Below, one piece after another: positions 35,601 to 49,569 of a stretch of DNA of 64,000 nt. The notes beneath the pieces were generated by a model that worked only from the letters and a program-made list of their open reading frames with translations, had not been told where the DNA came from and did no database searches. Source of the DNA: Colias croceus (lineage: Eukaryota > Arthropoda > Insecta > Lepidoptera > Pieridae); contig NC_059542.1 in the NCBI RefSeq assembly GCF_905220415.1, positions 12,370,001 through 12,434,000 on the forward strand. Reading direction: 5' to 3'. The position numbers were made by a program, and so were the translations under genes. Each line of letters opens with the position of its first letter. Positions within the stretch are counted from its first letter, which is position 1.

Positions 35601-36554
35601 AGCCTCCTAATGTTTATTGGCCGTTTAATTTGTTCCGGCTAACGGGGCTTCCGCAACGCTTCACATTTCATTGGTTCCCAACTAACTGTCACTAAATACA
35701 CTGCTTTTACTAAATTAGTGGATACAAAGAGAAATTAGTGAGGCGCATGCAATCATGTAGCTAAGTTTCGACTAAGAAAATTTAACGCGACTACCTCATC
35801 ATTTTTCATCTATTTCACTAAACAATCTTACAAAAGAAGTACCTACCTGTAGAAATACGAGGAAAAGTCCTAAATAAATATTGTTTCTAAATTGAAGAAA
35901 ATATTTTATTTGTTGCCCAATATATTCATTTTATTAAAGAACACATCTTAAACTATTGATAAGGAAATCACATCACACATTAAAATAGCTACACAAAGTG
36001 ATCAAATAAATATAGATAACGGAAACAAATTAAAACCAAAATTTTAGTGCAAAGTTCACTCTATCTACGAATTATGCAAAGCATCAAAAGGTTCCATCAT
36101 TTGACATTTATTCTAGACTTACAAAACAGCCTTGAAAAACTAAAAAATAAGGAGCGATAAATCACGACAGTAATAAAATATACATAAAATATGGGTCACT
36201 AAAACCGCATCGATGTTACAATATAAATAAACATGTCAAAAATGATAATTAGGGCAATTATGATAATGCGCTATTTGGTGTCAATCAGGCGAGAAGCGAG
36301 CGGCGCGCGCGCATTCACATGCTAATCCCGCATTAAACACTCCAGATGCGCTTCTCGCCAACAAGTCGCTCGGGCTTGGCTTGCCACATCTGGTTTTTGG
36401 ATACTGATAAGCTCTTTGTATAGCTTACAGGTGGAATGATAATACATTCGTATTAGATTGATTTTACGTGTATTTTATCACTTTCATGTCGATAGTTCGG
36501 TCTATCATGAAAGATTCAAAGAATGAGTGCTACATGAACTATTTTTATTAAAAT
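32626..36554. other. AT-rich non-coding stretch
   Basis: 3.9 kb without a supported gene. It holds a short-loop palindrome (32973-33006), an unexplained overlapping open segment at 33152-33399, a homeodomain-like string (taattaattg near 35112, beside gccatatta) and an 11-bp inverted repeat (36288-36298 with 36349-36359). Confidence 0.4.
32973..33006. repeat. 14-bp inverted repeat with 6-base loop
   Basis: TTTAATTTAATTAG, loop ATATTT, then the exact reverse complement. Confidence 0.85.
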
Positions 36555-36724
36555 CTAGCGGTCCGCCCCGGCTTCGCCCGTGCTACATGTTTACGTTTTC
36601 TCTACATAAGAACCATCCTCGTACTTCAAGGAATATAATAAAAAAAGAATTATCGAAATCGGTTCAGCCGTTCTCGAGTTATGCGCTTACCAACACATTT
36701 TGCGATTCATTTTTATATAAAAGA
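36555..36724 (-). mobile_element. Helitron-like element, family B
   Basis: Minus strand starts TCTTTTATATAAAAATGAATC and ends GGCGGACCGCTAG. It shares the core with 58382-58550 and differs at the 5' end. Confidence 0.65.
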
Positions 36725-37437
36725 AGATGTGTATCGTGTATATCGAAGAGGAATCCCTCTTTGCCTTTTTGTTATAAGTACCTAGGTACACCACATTCCT
36801 TTCCTAAAATATGAACTATAATATTAAAAGTCGTAAAAAATATATTTTGATTTAGTTTCAAATTATACACACGATATATTTTCGTTTATATTAAATTAAA
36901 ATGCATCTCATTTAATATTCATAATCACTATATTACAATAAGTTTTATATTAATTTACACACACAGAAGCAGCCCTATCACACCCACCTCCATTGATAGA
37001 GCCTAATACTTCACACATGCAAATGATAAACAAATAATGCCATTATAATTTTATTATGTATTGTTACTTACGGTCAATGTTCTTGTTTGTTGTTCTGTGG
37101 TTATTCTTGTTGTGTCACGACGATAGTTTGGAGTGATCGCTCAATCTTACCACTCGACTGACTCGAGTGGTATCAAGTGTTAATCTTAGTATGATATGTC
37201 TTTTAGAAAATATAAATTGTCGAAATGAAAGACACAAAATTGGATTTAGCTGTGTTTTCCCATAGTTGAAATTCAAATTCAAATTGTCTTTATTTGTTGG
37301 GCAAATGAATAAAAAATATAGGTACCTAGAATACCTATAGGGACCCATTACATGTTTGATTCATTTCCTGCTATTTCATCTTTGACTTTAATACGACGCT
37401 TTTAGGCCATGACAAAACTTGAAATTATTTATTGTTA
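36725..37437. other. AT-rich non-coding stretch
   Basis: Contains two and a half ATTCAA units (37267-37284), complementary to the TTTGAA repeat at 25971. No gene seen. Confidence 0.45.
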
Positions 37438-37583
37438 CTAGCGGTCCGCCCCGGCTTCGCCCGTGTTACATAATTCGCAATAAAAGGTAAACTAAAGATT
37501 GTCTGTGCCAAATTTGAAAGCGTAACAGACAGACAAACAGACAGAGTTACTTTCGCATTTATAATATTAATTAATAGTAGGGA
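37438..37583 (-). mobile_element. Helitron-like element, family B 3' end with different body
   Basis: Shares the first 25 bases (rc of GGGCGAAGCCGGGGCGGACCGCTAG) with family B but has a different interior (acagacagacaaacagacag) and a start TCCCTACTATTAATTAATATT. Host A and T flank it. Confidence 0.55.
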
Positions 37584-38278
37584 TTAATTAATTCGATGTG
37601 TTCAAAACTTATCATCTAGAGCTTTTAACGCTAGATAAACAAATGAGAAAACGATTTTTGAATAAAATCAAATCTAGTTTTAAGCAAGATTTCTACGAGT
37701 TCAAAAAATAAACGTAAAGTTTCACAAATTTTAATAGAAATCGTTACACAACCAGGAAGCTATCAACGATATCATCGATTGTGCAACGATGCAATCTCGT
37801 GATTTATTAAATGGACGACGATCTTGCCTCAAAAAACCAATTAAAAACCTAACCTCTATCCAAGGATGTATCAAAAGTAAATCGTTAAATTGTATTTCGT
37901 TGAATTAGTTTCGCTAAAATGTTTTTAATCGACACTAGGTAATAAATAAGTCGATGTCAATCGAATATAGACTAGAGTCCACTCCGAGGCGAGCAGCGAG
38001 GAGCTACCGGCGACAACGTTCAAGGCAAGCAGGCGTTGACATATATTTGACATTTGCACAACTGCGCATTTTCATTTTATATCTGACTCTATTAAAAGTG
38101 TCTAACACTTGATAGCCCTGGCTCGAGCATTACCTGCTTTAGTACTAGAACTTTATCTCTTTTCGAAATAGCCGCTTTGAAATGTCCATTAGCTAATCGT
38201 AGGCTCTACACTTCAAAAATTTAAGAAGCACTATACCAACTTATAGGTAAGGTACTTTCATTGTCAAATTCATATTAG
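37584..38278. other. AT-rich non-coding stretch
   Basis: No feature seen. Confidence 0.45.
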
Positions 38279-38279
38279 T

Positions 38280-38415
38280 TTTTTTTTTTTAATTGGGAAT
38301 AGGGAAGCGCTTGACCACAACCTCGCCTGATGTTAAGCTGAGATGTGGTCTAAGATGGAACGCGCTTCCCTAGAAGTTACCTATTCACTCTACGTTTGAA
38401 GACCCCCATATAGTT
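38280..38415 (-). repeat. Poly(A)-tailed dispersed repeat fragment
   Basis: A run of T at 38280-38290 (A-tail on the minus strand) follows a body reading aagcgcttgaccacaacc and gaacgcgcttccctagaag. I recall this kind of sequence as a common dispersed lepidopteran repeat, but no family name can be given. TSD not clear. Confidence 0.45.
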
Positions 38416-40155
38416 ATAGTTTTAATCAGATCCATATTTTCGCGGTCAATAAAATACAATCATTAGAATAAATTTAACCACAATGTTATAGATTTTATTG
38501 CCCTTAAGTGTAAATGGATTATAATATTTACGATATTCTTAATTGGCTTAATGATAACATAACGACACTTAAATAAATAGTTAAATGTGGAAAATTCAAA
38601 AGCTCTGACTGATTGAATATTTAAATATTTAATGGCCAATGATTATATTCCATAATTATTTATATATTCATTTCAAAGTTGAATTAATCAATTAGCAGGT
38701 AGCCTTAGAGAGCTATTAAATATATGCGTTCCGTTCATGCTAATCGTAGTCTATTTTAAATGAAAATTGTTCTTTAACTGATAATTTAACGATATCATAC
38801 AAAACTATAACTAAGTATTATGATGCTATAGAAAACTTTCGAAATTCCATTATTAAATTAGTGTTTTCTTTCCATTTGTTAACAAAGTAGTTCCTTTATA
38901 AAAGACACATCAATATCTACTTAAAGCATTGTCGTAATAATTTATTAAGATATATATTTAAAAAAAACACGATTAGTAATAAAAATCGCAAACTAACTCC
39001 AAATCAAAGGAACCTAGCACTTAGCAATAAATATAAACGGAAGTGAAGTTTATTCAAATGGTTCCGCACTACTAATTATAATTAGGTGCACATAATTATA
39101 ATTATGAAGTGCGTAAAAATATAAATATGTATGTATGAAAAAAATGTAAAAATTTTCCAACAATTAACCCTATTAACTCCATCAACGTACCTACGTTACA
39201 TAGAAAATCTCGAACTAATATAGCCCATCTTTATTAGTTCAAGATACTTTTCCCTAAAATTGAAATCTTACAATAATTTTGGGCAATTTATTATTTATTT
39301 CCTTACATTTTAATAGAAATCGAATAATCTTATTTCTCAAAACTCTGGCATTGAACGCCTGAACCTGATTTGAAACATAATAAAACAAGAAAACCCTGTG
39401 TTTCAAGCATTACTTGATTAAAATCGAATTGTAGCCCCTCTAAAGAATTGTTCATTAGAAGTGTCGGAACAATTCTGTCCCCGGCCACATTACTGTAACG
39501 AGATTCGTGTGCATTCAAGCTCATTGATTTGAGGTTTTTTGTATTAAACAGATGCGTAAATACAATTATAGACTGTTTGTTGGTCTTTTAGGTACCTAAA
39601 AAGTAGATGATAATATAATAAATTATATTTTCATAATTTCTACAATAAATAACAAACAACTTGTTAAAAAGCTCTTCGCACATTTAGGTTAATCGAACTA
39701 TCGAGTTAAGTCCGATCATGTTATTTCAGCTGTTTTTTTCAATTCATTTTATTAGCACATCGACTATTACAAAAAATATATTTAAATTCTATATGAAAAA
39801 AGTTGAAAACTTTTTAAAATCAGGAAAATCATAAGCAAGGAGGAATCTGAACAGGAATCGTAAAGGTTACTCAATTCGCCGCTTCATTAGTTTTGTAGCA
39901 AAACTGGTGTTTCTAATTGAAATGTTGGCTTTAGGGACCCGTAATAAAATAAATAAACCCGTAAAAATCTTTATAATTATGTTTTCAGATCAACGTTGCA
40001 AATAATATGAAATACTTCGTAATCAATGCAATATTTTCGTTTGAGAAGATAATTTGTAGATGGTTTAAATTGTTAATAAAGGGGAAAATTAAAAAAAATG
40101 TGTGCGAGTACTAGTTAGTACTAGTTAGTTCCTACACTAGTACACGCACACGTAA
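38416..40155. other. AT-rich non-coding stretch
   Basis: No gene. A small direct duplication tactagttag occurs near 40109-40130. Confidence 0.45.
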
Positions 40156-40354
40156 GAAGTGAAACTTCTTTATGACCTTATTTTTCAAAAAATAATTTAC
40201 TATATGCAACTTTACAGAAATACGTCGAATCACGCGTGGTAGGGATAAGAAAAAGATAGCGCGTAACGGAAAAATGTCACGCGTACGGCGTAACGAAAAA
40301 AATAAAAATGTTACACTACATTTTTTTCCAACCCTGATAAAGAAGTTTCACTTC
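40156..40354. mobile_element. Small MITE, GAAGTGAAACTTC family, copy 2
   Basis: Both ends read inward as GAAGTGAAACTTCTTTAT, an exact 18-bp inverted repeat. Related to 23959-24094. The ORF starting at 40274 is partly inside it and is not a gene. Confidence 0.7.
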
Positions 40355-41990
40355 AATAATTGGGGATTTATACAATTTTATAAGTTATATTTTATTTGTT
40401 ACATTAAACTTAAATGCCTTCGAAACACTGCATTATTTTTTATGTTACACACACTTGACCAAACGATTGCACTTTATGCGTTTCTAATGTGCAATGTGTC
40501 AATTTCGTCAACTTCATTCTTTTCAGTCGGCAATATCAACAGTCTGACAACAACTAGTTTTTTATTACCAAATAAAGATTAATTATTTTCAGATTTCCCT
40601 AATACGCGGTATTGATTTTTGAAAGTTAATTTCCTGCCGTTGTATAAATAAATAGGACTCTTCGTTTATAGAGTCAAAGCGTTTATGAGCAAATTTAAGT
40701 ATGTTATTTTTATTCTTATTATGCACAAAAATTGTTGGCTGATTTTCAGAGCTATACAATATGTAAACAAAATTTCATTAAAAACGCCCGTTTCGTGAGA
40801 GTTTGGTAACAAACATCGTAAACTATACAGTCCATATAAACAATCAGTAGCTTTAGTGATCTCCTACAAAATTATTTTCAACAAAAATCTTTTCACCACA
40901 ACCAAGTATTACCATAATGAAAACAAATAGTGCATCTCAAGAGCAGCACTCGTCTTCCGCCCAATAAACCGCGACAAATTAACATCCCTTCCACTCCACT
41001 GACCACGTACCACTAACCACCCCCTGTCATTAATATTGGAAACATTTATTTATATAAACTTCGTTGTTGTCGAGCTATGCACTCTTATGCTAAGGTCATG
41101 CTATAGTTTAATTGAATCACATGAGCAATTTCTCAAATTGTGAATTTTAGATAAGTAAAGATGGTATTTGTATTGGATATTTTAAAGTTATTTTTAGAAT
41201 TCATAACAATTTCATAAAATAACCCCCGTTTGTTGAATATTTTTTTTATACCTATCTTGCAAGGTACCTATAAAGGTAAGCTTTGCGAATCGGTTAAATC
41301 TTTAATTGATGTTTTTTCCCCATTGTGTGGCACAGAAAGACATCTTATCTTTAAATTAGATACATAATTATAGGATTTGTAATAAATATAAATACGTTTG
41401 CATATTTTTATGGCTTTATACTAATAAGTTATATTCGTACACTACACCCACTACTTATACATTTTTATTAACAAAAGTAACATTCTGTACATTGATTGAT
41501 CATGCAGTGTTAAACATACATGTAATAGTTACGGTAAATATAACTAATTAGTTAAATAACGGTGATAAGAATAAATTAGTGATGTTTTTATTAGCATGTT
41601 TTTCAAAATTCCAAACACCATAACTAGTAGTAATGAGCAATAATATCTCGCGTTGAAGAATAAATTAATATTTTAATTATAACAAAATTAATCTAAACAA
41701 CGAAAACAATAACGTAGAGCGTATAGCTGTCAATCGCATCCGTTTAATATGAGTTTTATCCATGGTTTTATTAAACTTAGAACAATTTCGGTTTTGTAAA
41801 ACTACCACGGACTTTGGGACAACCCTCCATGTATAAACATCTGATGAACCTTTCACTGCCTTTGTAACTTGCACCCTATGTTGTAGTATTAAGGTTGAAG
41901 TTCCCTTGTGCGGAAAGTTTCGTGTGTGTTGCGGTCTAGGGTTGTCACAAGTGCGGTAACATCTGCGTTTATTTACGTTTCGGCTGGAAG
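40355..41990. other. AT-rich non-coding stretch
   Basis: No feature seen. Confidence 0.45.
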
Positions 41991-44900
41991 TCGCACAATG
42001 GGCGCGGCGAATCGGACACAGTGCACAATGAAGGCCGGCCCGATGTGCCGGGGCGGCGCCCTCGCACTTTTTACTAAATGACCTTTCTATATCGCTTGCC
42101 AAGTCAATGGCGATTTAGCTTCTGTATATCCTGATGACTTTAAATTACTAGTAGATAAGTATGATGTGAGATACCGGTGGTTGTTTTAAAAATTAGAATC
42201 AAAATACTTTTACACTAGGCCGTCAAGCATATGAAATTCCGCAAAGCTAAACCAAAGTCGATAGTTTGGTTACTGAATACTGAATAACCATTTACCTATT
42301 GATTAAACTGAGTAGGTAATTCTATTTAATTTTAATCATTGCTAATTGTTTTTTTCATTGTAAACTTTCCTCATACGTAAAATATTCTTTATAATTATAT
42401 TTCTTGTCGCTAATATCTAGACTTAATCTAAAGTATCATTTATTTAATGACTTGACTTTAATGACACTTTCATCAACAATCTCTCGAATTGTCATCGCTG
42501 TATTTATCCTATTAGTTGAATTTTAATTAATATAATTCTTACCACACTTTAAACAAATTTGTCACCCTCAGCTATCCACCTACAGTACCACAGTACCATA
42601 TTGCATTCAGTAAATCTTCGCAACAATTAAACAGTTCGCTCGAACTAACCGATCGCGACATATGGCCGAACCCTCAAATTTGTTCGATTGCCATCAATAG
42701 TCACAAATGGCGATATTTAGCCACTATTTATTGGTCACGATTAATGGACATATTTGTAGTTTTAATTTTACATGTTGCTTTGTTGTGGTGTGATTGATTC
42801 GTGTATGTGCCATTAAATATTATTATTGGGAAACTGTAAATTATTATTTATTGTTATAGACGAAATTAAAAACTTCACCAGTAATATTTTTCATCAAATA
42901 TTCGTTAACATCAATGAAAACATAAAATGATTCAATTAAACAACAACTGTTAATTAATAAAACCAAAAACAAACACATAAAGTAAGTAAATTATGAATAG
43001 CAGGAAAAAGCAGAAGCATTCCGACACATTTGTATTGAATAACGTGAAGTAAGTGGAGGTATCAACGAAACAATTTGTATGTAAAGGGCCGAGCCTCGCG
43101 GTCGCCGCTAATCGAAGATCATTATCGCCGAATGCTATCTGTGGCGTTATTAAAAACCATTTACCAACGCCATTCTCACTGGGAAGAGTTAATTCCAGAA
43201 GTTGTTTATCATTTAGAAGGATACAAATCGTTCATCGACTTTTTACTTAGCCACTAAATGTTCTGCGGTAGGACAAACTCGTGCCATTAACCAGAGAGGT
43301 ACGTTATAAGATTTATAAAATGAAACACTCGAGTATTTGTTTCAGCAACTTTAATCTCAGATGTATTGATATTGTGTTTTCGTATAACAAATAATGAATA
43401 GCCGAAACGAAAGTCATTTTAAATCTCATCAAATTCTCTTATTGTCCCTTCAACAAAAAACATATTATTGTAAACACGATAGCAACATCTTTTTGATAAT
43501 GCCGATAAAGTTAAAATAGACGTTCATAAATCATTCATTTGAGGGCATTTTCAAAACTTGTCAAACAAATAAAACCATAACAATGACTGTCACAAAAAGA
43601 TTGGCCGATTTGTAGAAGAGGATCCGAATGAAAGACGCTCTTTATCTCTTGACTTTGGAAATATAATCTTCGTATGCATTGTGATCCAACCCTTCATCCC
43701 GCCCCCGACGACGGTGCCGTCAGCAGATGCAGCGCGACTCTTACTTTCAACTTTCACCTCAAGAACACTGATTTACATGTACGGCACACGTGTCTAGGGC
43801 ATTGATCGATCTTCCTGCGCGATTGTGACGCACAAAGCGACAAAAAAGCGCGTGGGTGCAACCGCATTGTGTCGAAATGCGCCCGCGACCTCCTCTCCGA
43901 CCATTGTCTGCCCGAGGGTGGCACTGTGACACATTTACTTCAGCCTTTTTCGAACCCATTGTATTGAAAATTAGAGACGTAACGCGATATTATCGGCGAT
44001 TCCCGATGCGACGGTTGAGTCTATTATATCCTCGGATTACCATTCGAGACGTATTACAAAAATTTCGGTTAAAACAGGTTAGCTTTCCATTTCTATCAGA
44101 AATTCGTTAGAAGGGGTATCCGATAATTGATAGAGACCGTTAGGAGCGGCCAGCATCAGCTGATCTAACAAATTCCTTTCATCTGCGCGTGATGAATGAG
44201 GCGCGCTCGGGGATTTGAAAGGGTGGTCAGCTAGAGATCACAGAACACGTCTCGGGTCTGGTTTTATAGTGTTTGTGACCGTTTTATCGATGCCGGGAGA
44301 GCCAGCATCCGGTTGTATCTCGACAATGCGCCTCTATGAGATCGCCCGTTTGGACGCAAACTAGTTTCGGTAACGTTTCCCTAGCCCACAATGGCCGGTG
44401 CATAGTAATCGAATTCCTTTATACGACAATCATGTTTATTGAACGGTCACTTTTTACATCTAACGGTAATGTATGGGAATTTATTCCCATCGATAAGACG
44501 CATCTGCTTAATGCTTAGTTTACATGAGTTTCTTAAAAGTAAAAAAATAATCGTGTCCACGTTGACAGTTCTGTTAATGCACTATTTATCGCTCCTCGCA
44601 CGGCATGCACGTTCGAGTTACGAGTAGTGACAAGTAGTGAGCACTATGTTACCGTGGACGCAGACTTGCATCAGTTAAATTTAGAATAAGTCCAATTAAT
44701 GAACGTATTTTTATATAATACATTGAAATTACTAACGACTATTATCGCTTAGTAAAACGTCGTCGTCTCATAATTTATTAACGATTAATTTTATATTTTA
44801 TAATAAGAAAGCGAGACTATAAAAGTAAGATCCGATATTGATCTGCAAATAACCGCTACAACCAGAAATAAACCAATATACGTCATCTCAAGTCTATATA

Positions 44901-47570
44901 TAGCTACAACAGCTAAACTTAACGAACGACGAACGTTAATTCTCAAATCTGTGACACGTGACGCTTTCTACGCGTTATCTTATCAGAGAAGCTCTCGGCC
45001 GCTCGTCTCGCGCGGATATTTCGATGACCATTCCGATGTAAACTAGGAGCCGCCATAAACTAAATAATTTACATATAACCACTAACGGATCTCACGAGAA
45101 CCAGTCCCGAGCATATTAATGCATGTGATCTATTAGAAAATCGCCACGACGAAACGGATACCCGAGGCCGTCCGTGTACCTTTTTTATGATAATTTCTTT
45201 TCCCATCAAATGATAGTTCACGACGTATGTTAAAATTAACATAAAATATTGGGGAATAAAATTCAACATCTGCTTTTACAGTTTCTCGAGCTTCGTCGCT
45301 TCATAAATCTGGATTGCCTAACGTGTTACAAGTTTACGTCGACCATCATCAGCGATAGACGCGAGGCGTTAATTGTGCACTACGCGGCTTTCGGAGATCA
45401 CAATTAGCTTGGAATGTTATGTCGTGATAGCGGGTATCGCGTTACTATTATCCTGTACAATGGCGCGTATGCGCGGGAGCATCGATTCCCAGGAATCCGT
45501 TAGTTCACATGGGCGTAGCAGCCCTTTCGCAAGTCAAGTGATGATACGAGACAATGTGACCCAGCTGCCGACCGCGTACGCCAGGTGAGTGTATCTTCTA
45601 CGCCACCCAGCAAAACTCACTTCTATTACGTTACAATAACGCACAAAGTTAGTTGCAGGATCTCCTATTAAGGAAATATATTAAATAATCTCGAGAATTA
45701 GAAGATTCAACTCAATATCATCATTATAGAGCTTATTATTTATTGATTCAGACTAGAAGCAGACGAGATATCAATAGACAACAAAGTGCTCAGTGATCTG
45801 TAACTAGAACGAACATAGAAAATCATATTTGGTATCACCGATCACGCATTTGTAAAACGGAGTATTTGTTCGAATAACATGTTTTGATGGCACGATCGCG
45901 TTACGAGTGCGGTTGATAGAAATCCTTCCGCAAATAATTTATGCAAAGGGGAAGTAGCAAAAAGTATAAATAAGATTATACACCTTACCGCCGCATGCCG
46001 AATGTTGGCCATAGGAGCAGGTAACTGGCCGACACTTACGAATTAATTATACGAGCTGCAACCGCACGCGCCAACAAAGGGTCGCTGCAAATTTTTTTCT
46101 CATCCCAAGCTTCATTTACATTTTAACTGTACCTTGATTTTTTGTCGCTGGCCTAAGACGCAATTATAAACCGTGACTCGAGGGTGACAATGTAAAAATA
46201 TTTGCTAATTGTTTGTTCAAACGTGAATATGTTTTGAAAAGATTGCCTGCCCATATTTGTATAGGTACCTACTTTTTGTGAAAAAATATTGAATGAAAGG
46301 TAATTATAGTTTGAAACCAAAAGCAGAGCAGGAACAATGGCGCCACCCATCGAGCGATTAGTTGCCAACGTGCTAATTAGCGGATTTTCTCACCTCACCA
46401 AAGAAATTTTTTGCAAGATCGCTTTAGTGGAGCGTTTTTATAGAAGTTTTTTGTTTGCTTTATGGAATAAAAGTTGTGTATAATATTTGCAGATATCACG
46501 ATTTATGATAGCAACAGATTAGTAATGTGTGTGAACATTCTTTTTCGATTAGAATTATTTTTCAAACAATGGCTCTATTAAGATGTTATTGATGATTGTT
46601 ATTTTAACTGTATTTACCACTTTTCATTTATAATTATAAGCGTTATAAATATTGAAAAACCCAGTTTAGAACGCATGCAGTTTCTACGGCTTCAAGTCTT
46701 GAAAATCCTTAATAATAGTTAAAAATTCTAATTACCAATTAAAATGTGGCAAAAAATATTAATTCAATGTTAAATGTAAATCAGTGTGACCATAGCGCTT
46801 TGTAGGTGACTTGTTCTTTGTCGAAATAACAATGGTAGATGACGTCACGGGATCACCGTCACCTCTGGCTTGTGACCCGCTACACGCGGGGACTACAATG
46901 AGTACAATATTACCTGAAGTACACATTATATTGGTAGGAACAGCTAAATAAAATACCAATATATTCAATGTATGACGACGCAAGTTTAATTGCAATGCTA
47001 TAACTGAATAGTCTGATTTTAAACCTGATAACTGATGCAAATGTGCATAATACTGCTTAATAAGAATCGTATTAAAATCGAATTAAATGCACAATTAAAA
47101 GCGTTGTTACGATTTATGACTCATTTTTATCGCAATCATATCTAACAATATGTGTTGATTATATTTACATGATAATGGAATGAAATTGAAATAAAGTATT
47201 TAGAAATACTACGCACATTAAGCTTGTAAAAAAGGTATTTTCAATAAAACTGAACCCACAATGTGATCCTACAATCACATGAACCTCTCCGAGATGCGCT
47301 TTCACCTCCACGACAATAATATCTACACAAAACTAGCATTCAAATTGGATCTCGATAGGTTTTTATATCGATCCGTGTTTTGTCCCCGCGAGTGACACGT
47401 CGACAATGGAGGAGCCTCTGGAGACATCCAAAACCGGATTTCCAAAATCCCGTTCCGTCGCATTCGAATTGGCTCTGTTTTCGATTTCTATTCGATTGTT
47501 TGTTTTTTCGATCCATTGTTAGGTCTGTCTGACATGCGTACCATTTTTGCGGAGTCTATCCATTGTTCGC
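41991..47570. promoter_or_regulatory. Transposon-poor block with clustered SOX-type sites
   Basis: Eleven exact ACAATGG/CCATTGT heptamers start at 41995, 43901, 43956, 44388, 45457, 46334, 46566, 46829, 47403, 47513 and 47560. About 0.7 would be expected by chance in 5.6 kb with even base use. The block has more CpG and unique sequence than the rest of the window, with GC-richer islands at 41990-42070, 43680-43960, 44130-44400 and 47380-47780. This fits a set of regulatory elements of a developmental gene, which is inference from motif density only. Confidence 0.35.
45460..45584 (+). CDS. Candidate first coding exon, unknown gene
   Basis: The ATG at 45460 (or an in-frame ATG at 45373) opens 41 codons. 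The peptide starts MARMRGSIDSQESVSSHG and ends in a segment reading VTQLPTAYA. The exon stops at GCCAG|GTGAGT (donor 45585-45590), a consensus splice site leaving two bases over. Base composition is much less AT-rich than the surroundings and codons are varied, as in real coding DNA. The segment at 49570 begins with one base that restores frame. The upstream extension (45373-45459) encodes a hydrophobic stretch and could be leader, signal-anchor or chance. I do not recognise the protein. It might instead be a non-coding RNA exon. Confidence 0.35.
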
Positions 47571-49569
47571 GGAATGACATTTGACGGACGAACTCTCCGG
47601 TGTCTCGGTGCAGAGTTTCGATACGATCCAAGGTTATTCGTTCCCGATACCCGAAGGCTACGCAACGGTATTCCTATCATATTGGACGTTCCAAATTGCT
47701 TTTTGGCAAAAGGAATGACGCGACGGTCGAGCATAGCTCGCAGCCACATTCGACCGCAGGAAGGAAACTTGCCCCTTTTCTTACCTGCAACCATTTATAG
47801 CTTTTGGTAACTGCATTTCACAAACATTTGATTAATAAAAATCGTTACATTTAACTCGATACCATCATGATGAGTACAGTTCTGGTTTTGGCTTACGTGG
47901 TTTTCATGCTTTATTGTATAACAGCGTATCATGTTAGAAACGTTAATAAGACCATAAATACAAAAAACAGACAGTAAATTCACATTTCTTGCGATGTCTG
48001 GTGAGACCGTGCACCGTGAGAACTGAGGTAAGTTTTTATGACTTGTGACGATGACGGACATTTACTAATGTTAGTGATGTGATTGAGAATACATTAAAAT
48101 GAATATTCATGTTATCATTATAAAGCTCTAAAAACAATTAACAAGCATGTTAGACATACAATTACATAAAGAGATTCAGAAAGCAGAAAAGATTCATATT
48201 TCAATTTCCTTCTAAATACTTTTTTGTTAGCTAAGTTGTTGGACGAAATTACATTAGAATGGAGTCCAGTCCCGTCATCCGTCACTAGGTTTAGATATCA
48301 ACACAAGGCACGGCAAGCGCGCGCTCCTACGCGCTCGTCTCGCCAATTATGCGCGGCGCACGCGCCCCCAAAAAAAGCGACCATTTTTTTAAATCCCAAC
48401 TAAATAATAATGCAGTAACACGCGAGAGTATTCGCAAAATGCGATCTGCGAATTTCGTTTCCAAATTCCTCGAGGGACGCTGTCGGTATTTTTTGCCGAC
48501 ACTATTGTCTCCCAACCTCTGTTTCTGTGTTCGCTTGTGCCCTTTGAATTATTTCCACTTTTATTCCTTTTGTATTGTCATCATATGAAATGGTTTTAAT
48601 TGGTTACTGTGTCTTGCATGTTTAACGGCTTATGGCTCTTGTGGAGTTTGCTTTTCTTTTAATGATTACCGTTTGATCATCATCTGATTAATTATTTACC
48701 TACATCTTCAAAATTGTCCCTACTATAACTTTTAATTGTACTTTATGTGATGCATATTTAAACAAATAAGCTAAAATACGATAAACTGTTAAAATAATCA
48801 AATAATTAAACGAAATAAATACATAATACATTAATAAATTACCTTGATATAAGTAATATTCATGCCTATTGTAGCTGAACATGTGGTGAGTGCACACGAG
48901 AGGACTGTCGGTTGAATTACAACAAAGTGGACGCATTTTTTGTTACCACGATTAGTCCCTCCCGGCGATGTGTCCGGCCCTATCATTACTAAAACGATCC
49001 TAATAATATAATAATCCTGTCACAGCCCTTTAGGAAAGTCCTTTAAGGACAATCTTCGTGCGAGTTAATGGCCGATTAAATTTAGCAGTTTATAGAATTA
49101 TCTGGAGGATGTATTTAACTATAATTTTACAGCGATATTCCGTTTTTTGCTGTACGACAGATATTTAAAATAATAGTGCTGTTTTTATTGTTTATATAAA
49201 ACAATCTGCGGTTTTACAGCTCGTAACGTTTTGATGCATTAACATTTTTAGAATTTTTAACACCTTGAGTCATGAATTTAATTTTCACGATATTTTTGCG
49301 TTGCATAAAATTAAGTAGTGACCCTGTAGACTGAGCCAAATTGTAATTAGTTTTATACACGACTTTAAAACCATTTTATGTGTTATTTATGTGACGTGTT
49401 GTTACTCGTTAATGTGAAGTGAGTTTATTTATATCATCGTCAAATAATTAGAAAAGTGCCTTAGTACACTGTTGTTTAGAAATGCCAACAATCTTTAAAT
49501 CACTACGCAGTCGAATATGAAAATAACTGACCAGTTTGAAATAATTATAGGAATGTTCGTTCCGTGCAG
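47571..49569. other. Non-coding stretch between the two exon candidates
   Basis: It starts with GC-rich unique DNA to about 47800 that is open on both strands (plus 47547-47810 and 47600-47800, minus 47519-47794) without a domain. A GC-rich patch follows at 48290-48500. The remainder is AT-rich. Confidence 0.4.

Noticed and set aside
41677..42102. 141-aa minus-strand ORF
   Set aside because: It crosses a GC-rich island into AT-rich DNA, with Cys/Arg-rich sequence from CpG codons at one end and no domain. No splice support. Kept only as part of the regulatory block.
47519..47810. Overlapping 66-91-aa ORFs on both strands
   Set aside because: Both strands are open over the same GC-richer DNA and neither peptide shows a motif. 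Probably unique non-coding DNA.
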